A DNA stretch of 64,000 bases from an uncultured Prevotella sp. (GTDB lineage: Bacteria; Bacteroidota; Bacteroidia; Bacteroidales; Bacteroidaceae): positions 1-64,000 of the forward strand of contig URQS01000013.1 in NCBI GenBank assembly GCA_900550035.1, written 5' to 3'. The position numbers and the translations under genes were made by a program. The notes below the pieces were generated by a model. The model was not told where the DNA came from, searched no databases, and was given only the letters and a program-made list of their open reading frames with translations. Positions 7,819 through 16,081 of the stretch are shown in pieces (position 1 is the stretch's first letter; each line of letters opens with the position of its first letter).

Positions 7819-8413
7819 GCTCGGCACGAGCATTGTCTAACGGGTGCAAGTCCCGAGTAAGCCCTAATAGCGGGAATTACATAGCCAAGAGCAAGGGTGT
7901 TCATCGCAAGGTGAAATCTGAAGGAAGCTGGCGGCAAACATCTGACCTAACGAACAGGAACTTCATATAAGGCATTTGACCATGGATAAGATTGCCCAAC
8001 AAATCAAAGTCCCATAGCTATTCGGAATGGTTGGTGGAGTTTCCTTGAGCTTGCGAAAAAATGAGGTAGGTATAAGATGAAAAGATAATGCCCTTATCTG
8101 AGGAGGTCTCACGGACGCTTCTTCGATACCGTGAGCCATAGCAAACTCATAGAAATTGTGGTATCAATAAATACCAAGCATACGAATGGGGTAATACTCG
8201 CAAGGGCTATTGGCGAATAGCTGACAGCCCTATTCTAAAAAGGGCGATAGATAACAATAAACTACGCTCCGCATGGTATGCTACTTTAATGGAGACGTAT
8301 CTCGAATGGTATCCAAAATAGGAACCGCCGTATGCGGAACCGCACGTACGGTGGTGTGAGAGGTCGGAAAACGAAAGTAGGAAGAAAACGGCTTCGTTTT
8401 CCTCCTACTCGAT
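7819..8413 (+). mobile_element. Group II intron remnant lacking a maturase gene (5'-truncated)
   Basis: Near the left end, hairpins such as CTCGGCACGAG and CGGGTGCAAGTCCCG look like intron domain I. Domain V is clear at 8324-8355, with CCGTATGCGG, a GAAC-type tetraloop region and CCGCACGTACGG. Domain VI is a long hairpin at 8377-8407, and the predicted 3' end is CTCGAT at 8413. No reverse-transcriptase gene is present; only short meaningless frames occur. The normal 5' start (GTGYG) is not visible and the left end abuts the perfect hairpin. The whole is therefore a degraded or trans-dependent intron. Domain boundaries before domain V are uncertain. Confidence 0.75.
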
Positions 8414-8443
8414 TCCAACGCTAAAAGCCGTTGGCACAGTGGC
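8414..8443. repeat. Interspersed hairpin repeat, copy 1
   Basis: A stem CCAACG/CGTTGG followed by CACAGTGGC lies directly after the intron 3' end. It matches the copy at 16038-16067 in all but about two of 30 positions. Confidence 0.7.
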
Positions 8444-8518
8444 TTGCTCCTGTTACATCCAAAAAGTCAACAATACAAGCCACTATGTTGCCCGCGTTAC
8501 TGGGCAATATAAAGACAA

Positions 8519-10999
8519 CTACTCCTCCATGAACATACGGCATGGACTGTATTTGTTTGGATTGATGAGAAACTCCTCTTCATCGATACCCATCTTTGAC
8601 ATTGCGTCAGAAGAAGAACTGGATGACTTCTGAGGAGCAAGTCCGGTGAGGATGATGCGTATCTGCTCATCGAGATCCTTGTAATGAGCACGTGTGTCGG
8701 CATCAGATGTCTTGGCATTCTGCACCATAGAGCGGATGCTCTTGAGGGCAGCATGGGCATACGGACGCTGGTCTTCCACCATAGTCACACGCCATGCTCT
8801 TGCAAAATTGTTGACAGCACGACGCTGAATGTGCTTAGTATAGTTGGACACCTTGGCTCCAGTCTTTGTAGAACGGAAGAGATAACTGAGGAGTTCGTTG
8901 ACATAATCCATTGGCTTGTAGCTGTCCTGGAGATAGCAATGCTTGCTGATGAGATTGAGAGTCATAGCTGAAGTGAGAGCATCGAGTGTGCGGTCCACGA
9001 TAGGATAGACAGCATTCTCAGGCACGCGGTTGAGTCTGCGGGCGAAAGGTTGGTTCCAGAGCCATGTAGGTTCTACGATCATATTCTCATTGAGCCATGC
9101 CAAGGCGCGGCGCTGTACGTCCCTTCCTGCAGGAGTATATACCGGTCCTTCCTGGTCAGCGCTCTTGTAATCATGATATACACCGCTGATGTTCTTCTGC
9201 ACATGACCGTAGAAGCGTCCCATCTGATTGATTACATTCTTGTATGCAAACTTGAGATTGGCATCCATATCAGCCTCCTCATAGTTCCATTTCTGGATGT
9301 TTGCCATGACGCGCTTGAGGTTCTTCACGCCGTAGGTGCTTGCCTTCATGGCATCATCGCCGAGGTCTTCTGTCTGTGCCTGAGGGTCATTGTCAGTGCC
9401 TTCACCACCAAACCAGTAGCGTGGACTCTCCTTGAGCTTGTTGATTATCATGTTGTTGAGAGTCAGGCGCTCGTCGCGTTCGCCCTTAGAATCAGGGAAA
9501 TAGCGGTAGCCCCATTCTATTGCCCACTTGTCATAGTCATTGATACGAGGGAAGAGTCCGGTGTATGTCACGCTGTCTTCAGGCTGTGCCACATAGTTGA
9601 ATCGGGCATAGTCCATGATGGAAGCCGTGTGTCCATGCTCTTCGAGCCATTCCTTGTCACGGAGTTTCTCCACAGGGGTGGCATGGCTCGCACCCATATT
9701 ATGACGCAATCCGAGGGTATGACCTATCTCATGAGATGACACAAAGCGGATGAGTTGCCCCATCAGTTCATCGTCGAAGACAGGCTTCTGTGCGCGTTTA
9801 TCCACAGCACCTACTTGTGTCTGGTACCATGCGTGGAGCAACTGCATCACATTGTGGTACCAACCTACGTGGCTTTCGATGATTTCTCCAGAACGAGGGT
9901 CGCTGACATGTGGTCCATAGGCATTGCTTATGTCGCTTGCGAGATAGCGTATTACGGAGTAGCGAGCATCTTCAAGGCTCATGGTAGAGTCGTTAGGCCA
10001 TTCCTTAGCACAGATAGCATTCTTGAATCCCGCCTTTTCAAATGCCGCATTCCAATCGTTTACGCCAGCGATGAGATAAGGCACCCATTTCTTAGGTGTA
10101 GCAGGGTCAATGTAATATACTATCTGCTTGACAGGCTCCACGAGTTCGCCACGGCGATAAGCCTCGATATCCTTAGGCTCCAGTCTCCATCTGGAGATGA
10201 CCTGACGGCGCTTCACCTGCTGCTGATCGTCACCGAAGTCGGTAAATTCCTCTGTGAAATAGCCTACACGAGGGTCGTAGGAACGACAAGCCATAGGCTC
10301 TTTCGGCAGAAGGACGAAGGAGGTGTTGACCTTTAGCGTGATGTTTCCCGTGATTTTGCCTGCAGGGATGCGAGTGCTTGCCTTCGAACCGTAGGTCTTT
10401 ATGGTGACAATCTCTGTATTGATAGGGAACGTGCTGATGCGCTCAATATAGGAGAGGTCCTTCTTGAAAGCAGTCACTCCGAGTGCCGACTTGCTGCTTT
10501 CCTCAAGAGAGAGGACGGCATTGTCGGAATTAAACATATTTGTGACGTTGATACTGTAGAACTTCACCCCGGTGGAGTCTGTCAGCGTAGAGTCTATTTT
10601 GGTGGCATAGACGATAGGATCCTGGGTACAGTTGGCTACAGCAGTAGCAATCTTGTCATCACTCTTGACGCGTATGTCATAGAGATGAGCACGCAGGAGC
10701 ATCTGCTTGTTGTTCTTTTCCCAATAGAGCACCTGCTCATTGGCCAGTTCTCCGCCATATACTCCAGCATCCACAGGTGTGGAAACATAGCGTGTGGTGG
10801 TGAGAAAGAGTCTGCCGAGAAGTGAGTCTGGTATCTGGAAGTAATAGTTGTCCTTATGCTTCTGCACATTGAAGAGGCCTTTTACTGCCGGTTGTCTTAC
10901 TTCTTTCTTTACGGGCTTGGTGACCTTTGATTTCTTTCTTGCCTGTGCTCCTGGGCATATCATTGCTGCCATGCACACAATTAACAAATGTTTTTTCAT
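8519..10999 (-). CDS. Zinc-dependent metalloprotease (DUF5117/DUF5118 type), secreted
   Basis: An 826-residue protein with a signal peptide (residues 1-20, ending GAQA). The metzincin motif HExxHxxGxxH is present as HEIGHTLGLRH at about residues 423-433 (ligands His423, His427 and His433; catalytic Glu424). A Met-turn-like SIMDYARF follows about 40 residues later. The N-terminal half resembles the DUF5117/DUF5118 domains that accompany this catalytic domain in Bacteroidota. I chose the ATG at 10999 because the longer GTG form adds 18 polar residues before the signal peptide. It is the last gene of the long SusC/D operon and probably cleaves protein captured at the surface. Confidence 0.92.
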   Translation of the reverse strand: MKKHLLIVCMAAMICPGAQARKKSKVTKPVKKEVRQPAVKGLFNVQKHKDNYYFQIPDSLLGRLFLTTTRYVSTPVDAGVYGGELANEQVLYWEKNNKQMLLRAHLYDIRVKSDDKIATAVANCTQDPIVYATKIDSTLTDSTGVKFYSINVTNMFNSDNAVLSLEESSKSALGVTAFKKDLSYIERISTFPINTEIVTIKTYGSKASTRIPAGKITGNITLKVNTSFVLLPKEPMACRSYDPRVGYFTEEFTDFGDDQQQVKRRQVISRWRLEPKDIEAYRRGELVEPVKQIVYYIDPATPKKWVPYLIAGVNDWNAAFEKAGFKNAICAKEWPNDSTMSLEDARYSVIRYLASDISNAYGPHVSDPRSGEIIESHVGWYHNVMQLLHAWYQTQVGAVDKRAQKPVFDDELMGQLIRFVSSHEIGHTLGLRHNMGASHATPVEKLRDKEWLEEHGHTASIMDYARFNYVAQPEDSVTYTGLFPRINDYDKWAIEWGYRYFPDSKGERDERLTLNNMIINKLKESPRYWFGGEGTDNDPQAQTEDLGDDAMKASTYGVKNLKRVMANIQKWNYEEADMDANLKFAYKNVINQMGRFYGHVQKNISGVYHDYKSADQEGPVYTPAGRDVQRRALAWLNENMIVEPTWLWNQPFARRLNRVPENAVYPIVDRTLDALTSAMTLNLISKHCYLQDSYKPMDYVNELLSYLFRSTKTGAKVSNYTKHIQRRAVNNFARAWRVTMVEDQRPYAHAALKSIRSMVQNAKTSDADTRAHYKDLDEQIRIILTGLAPQKSSSSSSDAMSKMGIDEEEFLINPNKYSPCRMFMEE

Positions 11000-11065
11000 T
11001 TGTTTGGTTTTAGAGTTGTTAATATTTTCTTCAGCCGTTGACGTGGCTGACACGGTGACTTAATG

Positions 11066-12202
11066 CTATTTGATGTACTTCTTGCCTCCGATGATGCGGA
11101 TACCAGTGCCGTTATAAGGCAGGCCTGTAATGCTGTATGCCTTGCCATTAGCGGAAGAAGAGACGATGGACTTGATGCCGGTAGCAACAAAATCCTCCAC
11201 GTCTGTGAAGCCTGCATTTTCATAGTCAGCCTTGTTACCAGAAAGAACGTAGCACTTCTTCTTGTAGAGAGACTTCAGAGCACCGCTTCCGAGCTCAGGA
11301 AGCTTGCAGAAATAGCGGGAATACTGCGCATTGGTGCAGAGGTTGAAGGCATTCTTTTGCAGTTGCTTTACAGAAGCCGGAAGGATGAATGCCACAGCCT
11401 TTGCAGACTGGCAACCGCTCTCCTGGATAGTCTCAAGCGATGTGCAGGTGCTGAAATCAAGCACAAGATTGTAGCCTTCAGTCTTTGCGCTGTTCTTGGA
11501 GAGATTGAGAAAGGCACGATTGCCTATGGTCTTGAGAGCAGTGCAGCCTTTGAGATTGAGGACGGTGCACTCATAACTCTGGTAGAAAGCACGATCACCG
11601 ATGGATTCCAGAGCCGAGCATCCTTCGAGATTGATGGTCTTTGCGCCCGTCTGTCCGAAGCCGTATTCCCCTATGGACTTGAGATTTGCATGACCTGAAA
11701 GGTCTATTTCTGTGATTTTATCGCAAAATTCGAAAGCATAATCCTTGATAGTCTCAAGATTTGAGCAATTAGAGAAATCGACTGTCTCCAATTGTGACTT
11801 GCCTGTACTGTTGAAAGCGTATAAACCCACAGAAGTCATGGAAGCTGGGAAGATTATCTTCTTCAGCGGAATGATGGCATCATCATTCTCCTTCTTCTGG
11901 AAGACATTGGCAGGAAACTCATTAGCAGGGTACTCTATCGTGGTTTCGCCTACTGTCTCGGAGTAAGCGACGATGTTGGCATCCTTGAGGTCGAGCGTCT
12001 CTACCTTCATATTCTGGCGGATGAAGGCTATGTCAGCCTTGTTGATATTGCCGGTCAAGGTGAGGTCGATGACATTGAGGTCATCACCTTTGATGAGAGT
12101 GGAGAGGGTGCCGGCAGTCTCCACTTTGATAGTTTTTGTCTCAGCATGAGCAGTAAATGCCATGAGTGAGAATGCGATAAGGAGTAGATGTTTGCATTTC
12201 AT
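11066..12202 (-). CDS. BspA-type leucine-rich repeat protein with T9SS-like C-terminus
   Basis: A 378-residue secreted protein. A signal peptide (residues 1-20, ending TAHA) precedes at least seven LRR_5-type repeats of the pattern LxxIxxxAFxxC between about residues 110 and 310 (for example LETIKDYAFEFC and LESIGDRAFYQS). The last 30 residues, with AYSITGLPYNGTGIRIIGG and a lysine-rich end, resemble a type IX secretion C-terminal domain, which would place it on the cell surface. BspA-like repeats usually bind host or matrix proteins. It lies 67 bp upstream of the metalloprotease, so it could hold the protein substrate for cleavage. That role is inferred. Confidence 0.85.
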   Translation of the reverse strand: MKCKHLLLIAFSLMAFTAHAETKTIKVETAGTLSTLIKGDDLNVIDLTLTGNINKADIAFIRQNMKVETLDLKDANIVAYSETVGETTIEYPANEFPANVFQKKENDDAIIPLKKIIFPASMTSVGLYAFNSTGKSQLETVDFSNCSNLETIKDYAFEFCDKITEIDLSGHANLKSIGEYGFGQTGAKTINLEGCSALESIGDRAFYQSYECTVLNLKGCTALKTIGNRAFLNLSKNSAKTEGYNLVLDFSTCTSLETIQESGCQSAKAVAFILPASVKQLQKNAFNLCTNAQYSRYFCKLPELGSGALKSLYKKKCYVLSGNKADYENAGFTDVEDFVATGIKSIVSSSANGKAYSITGLPYNGTGIRIIGGKKYIK

Positions 12203-12283
12203 AAGCGCTTCTTGTGTTTATTATTTATATTATTTGGATTATCAATATCTGCCGATTACGCAGGGGATATGATGGCTGGTTAC

Positions 12284-13813
12284 CTACAAACACCTCGTGA
12301 AATAGGTGGCGTAGCCGGGTATGATGTCTTGATATGCTTTGATGAGCTTGCCGGTCACGCTATCATAGACGCGGATGGAGGAGCAGCCAGTGGCTTGACG
12401 ATAAGTCAGCATGACGGTGCAATCGTCCTCATCACGCAGTCCTAAGCCCGTGATAAGAGGGAATACATCCACCAGTTGTTCGCCTTCATCAAGGCTAATT
12501 AGCAGTTTGGACTTCACTGGATTAAACTCTTTCATGTTGTAATAATCGAAGCGATATACCTTATTGCCAACAGAATAGAAGGCATAGCTCTCGCCAAACG
12601 AGCCCCACCAATATCTTACAGTCCTTGCAAGAGAGGCATCAATCGGCATGATGCGCTTGAGAGAGATGGGCTGAACAGTGGTCTTGACATAGTTGACACA
12701 GAACTCATATATGGCATACTGTCCGTCACGCTTGCCTATCAGATATACTTCGTATGGCTGATTGGAACCCATTCCTGTGGCTTCGGTGAAGCATCCGCAG
12801 AGACTGTCGAGGCGGAAAGGTTCGCCATCAATGGTGATATGCTCCATCTGGTCGTTATAGACATGGTAGCAACCCACCGTATTGTCGTCATGCAGCACGA
12901 AGGTCACTTTCTTAAACCTCTGAAATTGCTTGCTCGACATAGCCTGACGCACATTGCGACTCTTGACGAAAGTGTTCTCATTGAATACAGGAAGCTTGCG
13001 GTCCAGACCATTGAAGACATGGAGATTACCATTGCAGATGAAGTATTTCGATGCGCCATAGCCGAAGGTGACATTGCTGATGTCCAGTCTGGAGGCGCTG
13101 CCCATATACACCTTATTATATATATTGCCGGTATATTCACCCACATTATGATAGAAACCATTGTCTGTATCAGCATTGCGCATGCTGATACATCTGCCCC
13201 AAGAAGGGCTTTGATCTGTGAAAACGGCTATCTCATTGAGGGCATACAGCGTGCCATAATACTTGCCATTGATTGGTTCATCGGGGTTTATCCGCTCTAT
13301 CATGTCGGGATAATACTTAGTGAAGGCACGCACATCACCCTGCAATGACATCCATTCGGTGCGTCCGTCAGACTTCTGATAGACCACGATGGAGGAGGGA
13401 GTGTATGTGCTCAGCACCTGGAAGGAGAATGTCTTGCGAAACTCCAGTCCGTTTTCCCTGTCCTTTGCTATGAAGACAGCAGGGATATCAGTCGCCATAT
13501 TATATCCAGAAGGCAATGAAACCTCCCATACTAACTGCTTGCCGGTGGCTATTTCTTGCTGTTTACCCACCACCCAACGGTAGTCATAGCGCAAGGAATC
13601 AGCCCCCTCGGAGAAGGTCAGCGAAGGGTTTATCCTCAGAGTGTCCCCCTGATAGAGCGTATATGAACCGTCAGTGGCAATGCCATTTATGGCAGTGACC
13701 TGCTGTATGTCGTCCGTGGCTTCGCTGTCCTTGCCTCCATAGCATGACAGAAGGGAGGACATCACTGCGCCGAGGATGAGCAACTGATAGTATATTCTTG
13801 TCTTTTTACGCAT
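12284..13813 (-). CDS. PKD-like domain lipoprotein
   Basis: A 509-residue predicted lipoprotein. The signal sequence ends in a lipobox-like LLSC at residue 24. An immunoglobulin/PKD-like domain lies at about residues 38-130 (YTLYQGDTLRINPSLTF, YRWVVGKQ). The remaining 370 residues are beta-rich with repeated Tyr/Phe-containing strands, perhaps a propeller. Proteins of this kind (PKD-like family) regularly follow SusD and DUF4843 genes next to metalloproteases in Bacteroidota. It starts at the last base of the preceding stop codon (TAATG), so translation is probably coupled. A surface ligand-binding role, in the place of SusE/F, is likely. Confidence 0.8.
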   Translation of the reverse strand: MRKKTRIYYQLLILGAVMSSLLSCYGGKDSEATDDIQQVTAINGIATDGSYTLYQGDTLRINPSLTFSEGADSLRYDYRWVVGKQQEIATGKQLVWEVSLPSGYNMATDIPAVFIAKDRENGLEFRKTFSFQVLSTYTPSSIVVYQKSDGRTEWMSLQGDVRAFTKYYPDMIERINPDEPINGKYYGTLYALNEIAVFTDQSPSWGRCISMRNADTDNGFYHNVGEYTGNIYNKVYMGSASRLDISNVTFGYGASKYFICNGNLHVFNGLDRKLPVFNENTFVKSRNVRQAMSSKQFQRFKKVTFVLHDDNTVGCYHVYNDQMEHITIDGEPFRLDSLCGCFTEATGMGSNQPYEVYLIGKRDGQYAIYEFCVNYVKTTVQPISLKRIMPIDASLARTVRYWWGSFGESYAFYSVGNKVYRFDYYNMKEFNPVKSKLLISLDEGEQLVDVFPLITGLGLRDEDDCTVMLTYRQATGCSSIRVYDSVTGKLIKAYQDIIPGYATYFTRCL

Positions 13814-14538
13814 TATTCAAAGTATATTCTGTTACCATTGGAGTCATATTCCTCATGTTGTATAAACCATTGCTTGCAGAGCGAAATCCAATAATCGAGG
13901 ATGACGCTGCTGCCGTCATCCACCCATTCAGGATCGGTGATGCCGCTGATTTCCAGAAAGACGGCACACTTACGGGCTGAATAGGTGATTTTGCTCAGTT
14001 TGCTATTGTTTTCCCAGAAGGCAGGAGCGATGGTAAGGTTTTTTGTAAACTGCACATCCACATACTGATACTCCGGCACTCCCACCGTGAAATCGTCGCC
14101 TGGCACGAGAGCCAGCCTCATTTTGTAGGTCATTTCGCTGTCCATCTCATCGACATGGATTGTAGCGCGGAGCGTGTCTTGATACATTCCGCTGCGAAAC
14201 ACTTGCTTGCTGTCGAAACTTACCACCGCAGAACTGGCGGGGACACCTTCGCTTTCTGCCTCCGAAATCATCACTCCGAAATGACGGTCACGACCATAAT
14301 CTATCACCCCCTGCAGGCGAACAGGTATCTGGAGCGTGTAGTCCGTCACCTTTCCACCAAGGAAATAGGCATTGAAACTATAGCTCTCTGGGTAATCCGA
14401 CGCACTGCCGAAGACGGTGCCGCGGGCAATATTGAGCGCACTGGTCGATGTATCGTAGGCTTCCAGCGTATCTTCCGAGCAGGCTGCTACGGACAATAGG
14501 GCTGTGGCTGTAAGCATTATGTATAGAATTTTTCGCAT
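13813..14538 (-). CDS. DUF4843-like lipoprotein
   Basis: A 241-residue protein. I chose the ATG at 14538 because it gives a compact lipoprotein signal, MRKILYIMLTATALLSVAAC, with Cys20 as the lipidation site; a longer form would need a TTG start. The mature part is beta-rich, with two related sections of about 90 residues, as in DUF4843 proteins. It lies between SusD and the PKD-like gene, the conserved order for this gene set. Probably a surface-exposed accessory of the uptake complex. No catalytic motif is seen. Confidence 0.75.
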   Translation of the reverse strand: MRKILYIMLTATALLSVAACSEDTLEAYDTSTSALNIARGTVFGSASDYPESYSFNAYFLGGKVTDYTLQIPVRLQGVIDYGRDRHFGVMISEAESEGVPASSAVVSFDSKQVFRSGMYQDTLRATIHVDEMDSEMTYKMRLALVPGDDFTVGVPEYQYVDVQFTKNLTIAPAFWENNSKLSKITYSARKCAVFLEISGITDPEWVDDGSSVILDYWISLCKQWFIQHEEYDSNGNRIYFE

Positions 14539-14558
14539 TGCTTTAAGAGGTGAAAGTG

Positions 14559-15977
14559 TCAATATCCAAACTGTTTCTCGTAATCCGGCAACGGTAGCAC
14601 ATAAGCCGAAGCTGGAACGCTGACAGTATTGCCGTTATAGTTTCCGTCATCGACGGCGCGGAGGTTGCGGCGCTTGTAATAATAGAACAGCTGTCCCTCG
14701 CCGCGGAAGTCGCATATATACTCATGTGTCAGTTCATTCCACAAGGTCTGTGTGGTAGCTGTAGCCGGAAGAGCAGCCTCTCCGCGTTTCTGCTTTATAG
14801 TATTCAGAAGGCTCAAGGCATTCTCTCTGGTCTCAATACCATTGAGATTGCACTCAGCCATGATGAGATACATCTCGCTGATTTTCAGCATAGGAACGAC
14901 TGGGTCGCCGTATTTGCCGGCATCTTCCGACTTTACTGACCGCTGATAGCGTATCATATTGATTTTTCCATTTGCGCTCGGGTTTTGGTATAGCCATGCT
15001 CTGCGCACATCATTGTCCTCGTATGCGTTGGCACTCTTGGCAAAATCGCCGGTCAGACCTTCGTAATATGAGCGTGAAACGGTAAGTATGTTCTCACAGT
15101 AGAGGGCAAAAATCATCTCTGGCATGAAGATGCGGTCGGCTTTCTGTTCCACTCCGTAGATGTCAGTCTCAAGGATTTCCTCCGGAAGGATAAACCTATA
15201 CTTTTCCGAATCGATTACCTCTTCGGCATATTGTGCAGCCTCAGCATAATGTCCGCGGTAGATTTCCATCCTGGCGAGCAAAGCAGTAGCAGCATAATAG
15301 TTCATCCTCTGTGTGCGGTCATAAGCCAGATAGCGGTTGCTGTATGCCTTATTACAATATAGAGGGTCCTTTTTCAAGTAGTCGCGAGCCTGCATAAGGT
15401 CAGAGATAATGGTATCAATAAGTTGCTCATTAGTCATTTTCTTGCCGAGAACAAAGCCGAAGTCTGTCTTGAAGCGTACATTTCCCGACTCAGGATTTAC
15501 CTCATAGCTCTCATTGAACATTCTCATGAGGTCGAAATACATCAATGATCTGAGAGCGAGCGCTTCGCCATGAATGATGTCAATCACGTCGCTGTCAATC
15601 TTACCTTCCGCCTCAGGCAGTTTGGCAAGTAGCATATTGGCATTGACGATGGTGTTATACATCTTGAGCCAGATAGCAGAAACGAGTTCCTGTCCGCCGT
15701 CAGTGGTGTATCTGAACTGTGACCAAGCGACGCGATCGGGGTCATCTTCCTTGACGTTATATTGCTGTGAAAGCGGTTCGAGGGCTGTCAGAGTAAGGTT
15801 GCCACCATATAGTTCGGTGCCGCCCATGCTGATATATATGCCCGTCAAAGCGGTGTAGTAACCATCGGCATTGACAAACATATCCTTCTCGTCAATCTCC
15901 GACTCGGCTCCTACATCAAACCATGAGCAGCTCTGCAGCAGTATAATGGATAATATGTATAATAATGTTTTGCGCAT
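14559..15977 (-). CDS. SusD/RagB family outer-membrane lipoprotein (second pair)
   Basis: A 472-residue lipoprotein starting at ATG 15977, with lipobox LLQSC and Cys17 as the acylated residue. The N-terminal SusD-like section carries DMFVNADGYYTALTGIYISM, and tetratricopeptide-like helices follow. The C-terminal RagB/SusD section contains EMYLIMAECNLNG and LTHEYICDFRGEGQLFYYYKRR, both diagnostic. SusD proteins sit as lids on SusC channels and bind the nutrient. Its partner is the 979-residue receptor just upstream. The 105-bp gap between them contains an interspersed hairpin repeat. Confidence 0.93.
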   Translation of the reverse strand: MRKTLLYILSIILLQSCSWFDVGAESEIDEKDMFVNADGYYTALTGIYISMGGTELYGGNLTLTALEPLSQQYNVKEDDPDRVAWSQFRYTTDGGQELVSAIWLKMYNTIVNANMLLAKLPEAEGKIDSDVIDIIHGEALALRSLMYFDLMRMFNESYEVNPESGNVRFKTDFGFVLGKKMTNEQLIDTIISDLMQARDYLKKDPLYCNKAYSNRYLAYDRTQRMNYYAATALLARMEIYRGHYAEAAQYAEEVIDSEKYRFILPEEILETDIYGVEQKADRIFMPEMIFALYCENILTVSRSYYEGLTGDFAKSANAYEDNDVRRAWLYQNPSANGKINMIRYQRSVKSEDAGKYGDPVVPMLKISEMYLIMAECNLNGIETRENALSLLNTIKQKRGEAALPATATTQTLWNELTHEYICDFRGEGQLFYYYKRRNLRAVDDGNYNGNTVSVPASAYVLPLPDYEKQFGY

Positions 15978-16037
15978 AATCAATATGGGGGAATGCGGTT
16001 TTGTGGATTTGCTGTTTCGTTGTTTCTACATTTGTTA

Positions 16038-16067
16038 TCCAACGGTAGAAGCCGTTGGCACAGTGGC
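16038..16067. repeat. Interspersed hairpin repeat, copy 2
   Basis: TCCAACGGTAGAAGCCGTTG continuing into GCACAGTGGC lies between the SusC and SusD genes of the same operon. The palindromic stem is CCAACGG/CCGTTGG. It is the sister of the copy at 8414. Confidence 0.7.
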
Positions 16068-16081
16068 AGTTTTGTCGATTG

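Noticed and set aside
7701..7970. Two small overlapping reading frames of about 80 codons on opposite strands
   Set aside because: They span the 23-bp repeats, the perfect hairpin and the intron RNA; their sequences simply mirror each other through the palindrome.
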